A DNA stretch of 28,568 nucleotides from Chromatocurvus sp046260215 (GTDB lineage Bacteria; Pseudomonadota; Gammaproteobacteria; Pseudomonadales; Halieaceae). Below the pieces are notes generated by a model. It made no database searches. It saw only the letters and a list, made by a program, of their open reading frames with translations, and was not told where the DNA came from. The DNA is taken from the NCBI GenBank assembly GCA_046260215.1, contig JBHEPQ010000234.1, positions 1 through 28,568 on the forward strand. Direction: 5' to 3'. The translations under genes and the position numbers were made by a program. Below, in pieces: positions 23,852 through 28,568 of this stretch; the first letter of the stretch is position 1, and each line of letters starts with the position of its first letter.

Positions 23852-25243
23852 GACACGCAGGCCGATAAACAGGGGTGTACCGCGACGGATAAGACGAACC
23901 GGTACCGAAGATCCCGCACGCAGCGAGCCGGTGACGTCGCGCAGGGCATCCAGATCCTGCACCGGCTTGTTCGCGACCATCGTGATGACGTCGCCGGCGC
24001 GAATACCGGCGTCTGCTGCCGGCAACCCTGGTTCCACGCGACGCACCAGGACACCGCCCGACAGGCCCCATCGCTCGAGAATGTCCGGCGCCGCGTTTTC
24101 ACACAGGATGCCCAGCATGTCTTCATCCGTTTCGGAGGCACCGCGTGCTGCAAGCGCCGGATCCTCATCCGCATCGAGGCCGGCAACTGTCACGCTCAGG
24201 GTCTCCCGCCTGCCCTCGCGCACGACCAGGGCATCTACCTCGGTGCCGGGGCGCAGCAGGCCCACAACATGGGGAAGGTCTGCAGAACTGTCGATGGGCT
24301 GACCTGCAAATTCGATAATCACATCACCGGGCTCAAAGCCAGCACCCTCGGCCGGACCGCCCGGCGCCAACTGGGCTATCAGGGCGCCCATCGGGCGGTC
24401 GAGCTCGAAAGACTCAGCGAGATTGCGATCCACATCCTGTATGGTTACGCCAAGCCATCCGCGGGATACGGAACCGCTGTCCTTGAGCTGGTCGACCACG
24501 CTGCGTACAACGCTCACCGGGATGGCGAAAGACAAACCGATGGAACCCCCGCTGCGGGTAAATATCTGAGAATTGACGCCGACGACCTCGCCGTCAAGAT
24601 TGAAAAGCGGTCCACCGGAGTTGCCAGGGTTGATCGCCACGTCGGTCTGAATGAACGGGACGTAGTTCTCGTTGCGTTCGGTGGGGAGGCTGCGGCCCTT
24701 GGCACTGACAATGCCGGCGGTCACGGAATAATCGAGACCAAAGGGCGACCCGATCGCCAGGACCCACTCGCCAACCTCGAGCCCGTCGGTCGCGTCCAAT
24801 CTGGCGACCGGCAGAACCTCTGCGTCCACTTTCAGCAGCGCGAGATCAGAGCGCTGGTCAAGACCGACGACTTCCGCATCGAGCTCGCGACGATCGCTGA
24901 GTCGGACAACGACACTGCTGGCCCTCTCGACCACGTGATTGTTGGTCACGATGTAACCATCCTCGGAGATAATGAAACCGGAGCCCATGGACATCCGCTG
25001 CCGGGGCCCCGAGGGCGCGCCGCGCTCCTCGAAGAAGCGGCGCAGGTACTCGGGAATCTGCTCGGAATCGAAGCCGGGGTGAGCCGGAGCACCCGCCTCC
25101 TGTTCCACCAGAATCTTGACAACGGCCGCGGAATTGTCGGTAACGATGTCGCGAAAATCCGGCAGCGCGCGGGCCTGGACGCCGGAAGCCAGCAAGGCTG
25201 CCACTAGCAGAAAGCATCGCGCAAGGTCACGTGGAGTTGGCAT
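23843..25243 (-). CDS. mucD: Periplasmic serine protease MucD (DegP/HtrA family)
   Basis: This 466-residue HtrA protease degrades misfolded envelope proteins and negatively tunes the sigma-E/AlgU response in pseudomonads. A signal peptide (hydrophobic 9-24, AQAR-like end near 25) precedes the trypsin-like domain with catalytic H103 (TNNHVVE), D133 (RSDLALL) and S209 (PGNSGGP). Two PDZ domains follow, starting near SRGWLGVTIQDV and GGVLVRRVEPGLPA. The start at 25243 has AGGAAA upstream and the usual leader length; an in-frame extension to 25279 is less likely. It is the last gene of the rpoE locus, 63 bp after rseC; degP-like genes occupy this slot in Pseudomonas. Confidence 0.95.
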   Translation of the reverse strand: MPTPRDLARCFLLVAALLASGVQARALPDFRDIVTDNSAAVVKILVEQEAGAPAHPGFDSEQIPEYLRRFFEERGAPSGPRQRMSMGSGFIISEDGYIVTNNHVVERASSVVVRLSDRRELDAEVVGLDQRSDLALLKVDAEVLPVARLDATDGLEVGEWVLAIGSPFGLDYSVTAGIVSAKGRSLPTERNENYVPFIQTDVAINPGNSGGPLFNLDGEVVGVNSQIFTRSGGSIGLSFAIPVSVVRSVVDQLKDSGSVSRGWLGVTIQDVDRNLAESFELDRPMGALIAQLAPGGPAEGAGFEPGDVIIEFAGQPIDSSADLPHVVGLLRPGTEVDALVVREGRRETLSVTVAGLDADEDPALAARGASETDEDMLGILCENAAPDILERWGLSGGVLVRRVEPGLPAADAGIRAGDVITMVANKPVQDLDALRDVTGSLRAGSSVPVRLIRRGTPLFIGLRVPG

Positions 25244-25261
25244 AAAAATTTTCCTGTGGAT

Positions 25262-25290
25262 CATTAATAAGAAAGTCATTGTAACGTCAA
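25262..25290 (-). promoter_or_regulatory. Possible internal promoter before mucD
   Basis: On the minus strand TTGACG (25290-25285) and TTAATG (25267-25262) are 17 bp apart in the 63-bp rseC-mucD gap. The -10 is weak. If real, mucD could be expressed independently of rpoE. Confidence 0.3.
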
Positions 25291-25306
25291 TTGTCGCAAA
25301 CTGTGC

Positions 25307-25798
25307 TCAGGCCACGGCAGCGACGACAATGTCCTCATCAGGGGCCCTGTTCACCCGGCGCTGCAGCACGGGCTGCATCTGCGGATCATCCTGATGCAGG
25401 AAGGCATGCCAGCGCACCAGTCCAAGCCCGAGCGTGAGACCCGTCAGTGCTGCGCCGAGGCTGACTACATCGCCTGCATCGGCCACAAGCGCGTGCCCCA
25501 GACCAAGCGTCAGCAGCATACTGACTATCGGCAGGGCATACACCACGATCGATCCACGCAGAACCACCTCTTCGGGCAACGCTATCTCGACGTGATCATC
25601 AACGCGACAGTCCGACGCCTGCAGTGCGTTACCGGACAACGCTCGTATCAGGCCACGTCCACCTTTACCCTGCCGGTTCAACAATCGCTGCCCACAGCCG
25701 CCGCGCGCGGCACAGCCGCCGCAGGTAGACCGACGCAGGGTCTCGACCCAGACGAAACCGGGCTCTACCGCGACTATCCTGCCGGTTTCCAGAAGCAA
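25307..25798 (-). CDS. rseC: SoxR-reducing system / RseC family protein
   Basis: This 163-residue inner-membrane protein of the RseC/MucC family has roles in SoxR reduction and sigma-E tuning. The N-terminal cytosolic part has a cysteine cluster at C26, C29 and C35 (TCGGCAARGGCG), the usual redox-like signature. Two membrane segments follow at about 82-105 and 109-128. The start is TTG at 25798: GAGGTAA lies about 8 bases upstream and overlaps the rseB stop TAA, so translation is coupled to rseB. No nearby ATG fits the family N-terminus (LLETGRIVAVEPGFVWVET). Confidence 0.9.
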   Translation of the reverse strand: MLLETGRIVAVEPGFVWVETLRRSTCGGCAARGGCGQRLLNRQGKGGRGLIRALSGNALQASDCRVDDHVEIALPEEVVLRGSIVVYALPIVSMLLTLGLGHALVADAGDVVSLGAALTGLTLGLGLVRWHAFLHQDDPQMQPVLQRRVNRAPDEDIVVAAVA

Positions 25799-25804
25799 AA
25801 CGCT

Positions 25805-26638
25805 TTACCTCATCCGAATCGAGTCGGCGACTATCCGCGCCGTGTTCACCGGCACCTCACCGACCACGGTAATCAATACCGCTGAGTCAGCCAAGCGCAC
25901 TCCGCGTGTGTAGGCCAGCGTGCTGCCCTCTCGCACCGCGCCTTCCCCCGGCTGCATGAGCGTATCGACCGGCTCAAGAAACACCGAGAAGCTCGACATA
26001 CCGTCCGTATAGGTCTGCCGGAACCCTGGCGCATCATTCTGTGTCGGGACAAACCCTGCCGGTAGCCAATCAACCTGCCAGCGCCTGACGACGAACGATG
26101 AACTGCTGCCCGGGATCATCGACCCGCCCCCGTCAGCGTGTGGCGCGGTGACTCGCCTGGCCGCTTTTGACTTACCCCCGGACGCTGCAGTGACACGGGA
26201 ATCCGCCTCTGCGTCCACGCCGGCTCCGGCCCCCGTGACCGGGCCGGCATACCGGAATTGCTCCAGCGGACGTCCATCGCCAGTCAGGGTTGTCTGCTTG
26301 AGCAGCTGCGCAGTCTCCTGGTCAATCTCAAGGACATGCGCATGACGGTAGGTATCGCGAGGCTGCGCGATGATTCTGTGGGTAGCGCGGCCGGCACCCT
26401 GCTCACCTTCCTCAAGAGACAGTCGATAGTTTGCCGACACGCCACAGGCAGTATTGCTCTGCTGCAGGCGCAGGAGGGCATGCCCTGGGTGATTACCGCT
26501 CATGCCGGCCCGCGACATACGCTCGAGCAGCGCGAGGGCGTCGGCGTCACCGCACTCCGGTGCTGCATGCAGCACTACTGGAAGAAGACACGCCATGCCG
26601 ATCAGATAACGTGACAGGTGTGGTGCATAGCGATGCAT
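25805..26638 (-). CDS. rseB: Sigma-E regulatory protein RseB/MucB, N-terminal domain shortened
   Basis: RseB binds the periplasmic tail of RseA and protects it from proteolysis. This copy has 277 residues (ATG 26638; a GTG at 26644 would add two), against about 316-318 in E. coli and P. aeruginosa. A signal peptide ends near LHAAPE. The C-terminal domain is intact (WQVDWLPAGF, DGMSSFSVFLEP, ITVVGEVPVNTARIVADSIR). In the N-terminal LolA-like domain, only the start (LLERMSRAG) and the distal part (QPRDTYRHAHVLEID, LEQFRY) can be matched to MucB. About 65-70 residues between them, including the usual FxGTFVY and H/ERL strands, are absent, and the interdomain linker is longer and rich in Gly, Ala and Ser. 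No frameshift is apparent. It starts within 7-10 bp of the rseA stop. Confidence 0.88.
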   Translation of the reverse strand: MHRYAPHLSRYLIGMACLLPVVLHAAPECGDADALALLERMSRAGMSGNHPGHALLRLQQSNTACGVSANYRLSLEEGEQGAGRATHRIIAQPRDTYRHAHVLEIDQETAQLLKQTTLTGDGRPLEQFRYAGPVTGAGAGVDAEADSRVTAASGGKSKAARRVTAPHADGGGSMIPGSSSSFVVRRWQVDWLPAGFVPTQNDAPGFRQTYTDGMSSFSVFLEPVDTLMQPGEGAVREGSTLAYTRGVRLADSAVLITVVGEVPVNTARIVADSIRMR

Positions 26639-26645
26639 AGCCACT

Positions 26646-27233
26646 TTACCGTGGCTGAATATTCTGGATAGGAGCGAACGGCAGGAGTCCCTGCGGGGTA
26701 TTCAGTGAAGCCTCTTCGGCATGTGCCTGGCTGTACTTGCGCAGGCGCTGCCGCGCCATTTCCTGGTATCCGGCCCCCGCCGCCGGCTGCAATACACTTG
26801 ACGAATGCTCCTGGCGCGAACCGAAACTGGCCCGCACCGGTACGGCTCCCGGAGAGTTGACCAACCCCGGCGAGCTGAGGCTACGGGGGGCGTTAACGTC
26901 CGGGGACACCAACAGCTGCTGCCCGCTGAACACCACCACCGCCGTCACTGATGCCGCTACGGCAAAGCTTACCAGCGAACGACGCATGCCGCCGGATGAC
27001 CTGCGCGCTGCCGGCATTGAGCCAATATCGCCGATTGACCTCCTGACCGCGTCGGAGATATCGATATTGGCTATCTCCGCTGAACCGTGCATCAGGTCAC
27101 TGTTGCGATGCATGCCGGACCAGGCGGCCCGGAGTTCGCTATCCTCAACGCGCGAAAGGATACGATGCAGTTCGATCTCGCTCGCCTCACCGTCCATCAG
27201 GGCGGACAGGGATTCTCGCATTGACTCGCTCAT
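26646..27233 (-). CDS. rseA: Anti-sigma-E factor RseA/MucA
   Basis: This 195-residue single-pass membrane anti-sigma factor sequesters RpoE. The cytoplasmic N-terminal domain begins MSESMRESLSALMDGEASE (residues 1-19, typical RseA wording), with the DSELRAAWSGMHR helix. One membrane segment lies at about 85-104, followed by a periplasmic tail with the MucA-like end QRLRKYSQAHAEEASLN and GLLPFAPIQ, the region bound by RseB. The start at 27233 has AAGGAAAGG upstream. It lies 214 bp after rpoE, an unusually large gap, and its ATG overlaps the stop of a possible 10-codon leader. Confidence 0.94.
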   Translation of the reverse strand: MSESMRESLSALMDGEASEIELHRILSRVEDSELRAAWSGMHRNSDLMHGSAEIANIDISDAVRRSIGDIGSMPAARRSSGGMRRSLVSFAVAASVTAVVVFSGQQLLVSPDVNAPRSLSSPGLVNSPGAVPVRASFGSRQEHSSSVLQPAAGAGYQEMARQRLRKYSQAHAEEASLNTPQGLLPFAPIQNIQPR

Positions 27234-27262
27234 GGGGCCTTTCCTTGCGTGCTGTTGCTCAT
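27230..27262 (-). CDS. Possible 10-residue leader ORF overlapping rseA
   Basis: An ATG at 27262 preceded by AGAGGT (7 bases) opens MSNSTQGKAP and stops at a TGA that overlaps the rseA ATG (ATGA). The rseA ribosome-binding site lies inside it. Such an arrangement could couple rseA translation to a leader, but an ORF this short can easily occur by chance. Confidence 0.3.
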   Translation of the reverse strand: MSNSTQGKAP

Positions 27263-27364
27263 CGTTTACCTCTGTTTGACGTTGCCTGCTGCAACGCGAC
27301 CTTCTATCGCTATCTATTACTAATTGTTTCTTCCGCCCCTGGTATGGCGTCTCACTACCGCTGC

Positions 27365-27448
27365 GGTTTCAGCTCTTGCCTGTTCGCTGCTGATGCTTGC
27401 CTGATCAGTGTTGATGCTTGCCTGATCGCTGCTGATGACACTGCTGCT
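27365..27448. repeat. 21-bp tandem repeats in the rpoE-rseA spacer
   Basis: Two nearly identical 21-bp units lie at 27386-27406 and 27407-27427 (shared core TGATGCTTGCCTGATC). They are flanked by degenerate units at 27365-27385 (shared CTTGCCTG) and 27428-27448 (shared GCTGCTGATG). The array abuts the rpoE stop codon. The 21-bp period is a multiple of three and leaves minus-strand frames open, but no start or family match supports coding. The rest of the spacer (27263-27364) shows nothing recognisable. Confidence 0.8.
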
Positions 27449-28029
27449 TACAGGCCCTCTATCTGCGCGCTGACTCTGGTATCGATCGCCTCGCGTGCCC
27501 GGAAAATACGTGAACGCACCGTGCCGACCGGGCACTCCATGACTTCGGCGATATCCTCATAACTCAGACCATCAAACTCGCGCAAAGTTACCGCAGTGCG
27601 CAAATCATCGGGCAAATCCGCAATTGCCGCCTGCACCACGGCTTTCAACTCATCACCAAAGAGCACATTTTCCGGATTTTCGAGGTCGCGCAGCGCGCCC
27701 CCGCCCTCGTAATACTCGGCGTCCTCAACCTCGACATCACGGCCCGGGGGTCGCCGCGATCGAGCAACAAGATGATTCTTGGCGGTGTTGATCGCTATAC
27801 GATAAAGCCAGGTGTAGAACGCGCTATCACCCCGGAAACCCGGGAGGGCGCGATAGGCCTTTATAAACGCTTCCTGGGCGACATCCTGCATCTCGTCCGA
27901 ATCCTGAATGTAGCGGCTGATCAATCCCAGAATCTTGTGCTGATACTTGAGCACCAGAAGATCAAAGGCCCGGTTGTCACCCTTTTGCACCCGGGCGACC
28001 AGCTGTTGGTCCGTGGCCGTTGCCGTCAC
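27448..28029 (-). CDS. rpoE: RNA polymerase sigma factor RpoE (AlgU)
   Basis: This 193-residue ECF sigma factor controls the envelope-stress regulon. Region 2 contains KYQHKILGLISRYIQD, DVAQEAFIKAYRAL and FYTWLYRIAINTAKNHLV. Region 4 contains LPDDLRTAVTLREFDGLSYEDIAEVM and VGTVRSRIFRAREAID. The length matches E. coli RpoE (191). The start is GTG at 28029 with AGGGAGGA about 10 bases upstream; an ATG inside the ribosome-binding site region is out of frame. A sigma-E-type promoter lies at 28092-28119 and a potential hairpin flanks the ribosome-binding site. nadB is divergent upstream, the classical gammaproteobacterial arrangement. Confidence 0.97.
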   Translation of the reverse strand: MTATATDQQLVARVQKGDNRAFDLLVLKYQHKILGLISRYIQDSDEMQDVAQEAFIKAYRALPGFRGDSAFYTWLYRIAINTAKNHLVARSRRPPGRDVEVEDAEYYEGGGALRDLENPENVLFGDELKAVVQAAIADLPDDLRTAVTLREFDGLSYEDIAEVMECPVGTVRSRIFRAREAIDTRVSAQIEGL

Positions 28030-28030
28030 G

Positions 28031-28082
28031 CGACGCCATCCTCCCTGATTTTTGCCGGCGAGCCTTTAAGCCCACGGCGTCG
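28031..28082 (-). promoter_or_regulatory. Potential 5'UTR hairpin at the rpoE ribosome-binding site
   Basis: In the predicted rpoE leader CGACGCC (28082-28076) can pair with GGCGTCG (28037-28031), extended by a G-U and a U-A pair to nine pairs. The closing stem lies between the ribosome-binding site (28046-28040, in the loop) and the GTG one base downstream. This could limit initiation; it is seen in sequence only and not supported by conservation. Confidence 0.3.
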
Positions 28083-28091
28083 GCTTGCCCG

Positions 28092-28119
28092 GTAGACCAT
28101 GGCAAACCCCGCGAGTTCA
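28092..28119 (-). promoter_or_regulatory. Predicted sigma-E promoter of rpoE (autoregulation)
   Basis: On the minus strand TGAACTC (28119-28113) resembles the sigma-E -35 GGAACTT. After exactly 15 bp, GTCTAC (28097-28092) resembles the -10 GTCTAA/GTCTGA. It lies about 60 bp before the rpoE GTG, giving a leader of roughly 55 nt. Known rpoE genes in E. coli and Pseudomonas carry such autoregulated promoters. Confidence 0.65.
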
Positions 28120-28135
28120 TCTATCATTGAATTTC

Positions 28136-28164
28136 TTCGTCACCATCGCCGGCTCGACTATACT
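28136..28164 (+). promoter_or_regulatory. Possible nadB promoter
   Basis: TATACT at 28159-28164 is a five-of-six -10 match, about 68 bp before the nadB ATG. The -35 position (28136-28141, TTCGTC) is poor. It is the best plus-strand candidate in the 202-bp rpoE-nadB gap. Confidence 0.3.
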
Positions 28165-28231
28165 GCGCAGAAGCTTCTCACGACGCCGGTGTTTTTGCAC
28201 ACACTGACGTTGGCAGACAAACGGAATCATC

Positions 28232-28568
28232 ATGGGAAAACACTGGCGACACGACGTTGTGATCATTGGCAGCGGCGCAGCGGGATTGAGCGCCGCACTG
28301 CGTTTGCCGCGGCACTTGCGGATCGCCCTCATTTCGAAGGCGGACATCGCTCAGGGCGCTACATACTGGGCCCAGGGTGGTATGGCAGCGGTCCTGCACG
28401 ACAGGGACACGGTCGATTCGCACGTGGAAGATACGCTCCGGGCGGGCGGGGGTCTATGCCACCGCGACGTCGTGGAGTTCACCGTGAGCCACAGCCGTGA
28501 ATGCGTCGAGTGGCTGGTGGAGCTGGGCGTCAACTTCGATCGCCGCGATGACCAGGACACAGAGACTC
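28232..28568 (+). CDS. nadB: L-aspartate oxidase (partial, 3' end outside window)
   Basis: The gene runs off the right edge, leaving 112 complete codons. NadB oxidises aspartate to iminoaspartate with FAD in the first step of NAD synthesis. The FAD-binding motif HDVVIIGSGAAGLSAAL is at residues 7-23; YWAQGGMAAVL and DTVDSHVEDTLRAGGGLC, typical NadB blocks, follow, then EFTVSHSRECVEWLVELGVNFD. The start at 28232 is preceded by CGGAA. It is divergent from rpoE, as in E. coli and Pseudomonas. No stop or frameshift is visible in the part present. Confidence 0.95.
   Translation, partial: MGKHWRHDVVIIGSGAAGLSAALRLPRHLRIALISKADIAQGATYWAQGGMAAVLHDRDTVDSHVEDTLRAGGGLCHRDVVEFTVSHSRECVEWLVELGVNFDRRDDQDTET

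Noticed and set aside
27320..27535. Minus-strand frame encoding a heptad-like repeat (SSDQASI, NTDQASI, SSEQARA)
   Set aside because: It overlaps the rpoE end in another frame; the peptide repeat simply reflects the 21-bp DNA repeat, and no start signal is seen.
28099..28500. Plus-strand open frame overlapping the nadB start
   Set aside because: nadB in another frame has strong FAD-binding and family motifs over the same region.

Overview
The window is ordinary, dense chromosomal DNA (moderately high GC) from a gammaproteobacterium. The evidence is gene content and order: nadB divergent from rpoE-rseA-rseB-rseC-mucD, then lepA-lepB-DUF4845-rnc-era-recO, then cysM-relA-mazG, plus an EFDD-type RelA. 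A gene that looks like the chlorophyllide 8-vinyl reductase BciA suggests an aerobic anoxygenic phototroph, perhaps of the marine OM60/NOR5 (Halieaceae) group. That placement is inference from a single gene. I see no tRNA, rRNA, CRISPR array, insertion sequence or prophage, and no gene-free stretch longer than about 215 bp.

Layout. At 1-1243 (+) are the end of a cytochrome c' gene and bciA. At 5621-1279 (-) a tightly spaced run reads purC, a TauE/SafE permease, a DUF442/TIGR01244 phosphatase-like protein, an exported M20 amidohydrolase and cytochrome b561. The 214-bp divergent region 5622-5835 holds a 14-bp tandem repeat array and a promoter for a TonB-dependent receptor (5836-7899, +). At 11173-7907 (-) lie a beta-hydroxyacid dehydrogenase, apeB and trpS. 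At 12739-11202 (-) lie tsaB and uppP with a GTGA overlap. mobA (12800-13414, +) converges on and overlaps adk (-). At 18150-14192 (-) are cysM, relA and mazG. At 23628-18251 (-) are lepA, lepB, a DUF4845 protein, rnc, era and recO. At 28029-23843 (-) is the envelope-stress locus rpoE-rseA-rseB-rseC-mucD. nadB (28232 onward, +) runs off the right edge.

How the genes work together. The rpoE locus holds the sigma factor, its membrane anti-sigma factor, the periplasmic RseB regulator, RseC and the MucD protease. A sigma-E-type promoter in front of rpoE (28092-28119) predicts autoregulation. lepA/lepB/rnc/era/recO is the conserved set for translation, protein export, RNA processing and recombination. 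relA/mazG handle the stringent response and nucleotide cleanup.

The most interesting departures are in regulation rather than in a new system: an RseB lacking much of its N-terminal domain; an enlarged rpoE-rseA spacer carrying 21-bp tandem repeats and a possible 10-codon leader overlapping rseA; a possible hairpin at the rpoE ribosome-binding site; a 14-bp dyad-containing repeat array before the TonB receptor; bciA outside any visible photosynthesis cluster; and the absence of pdxJ and rlmD from their usual slots. I found no convincing undescribed multi-gene system.
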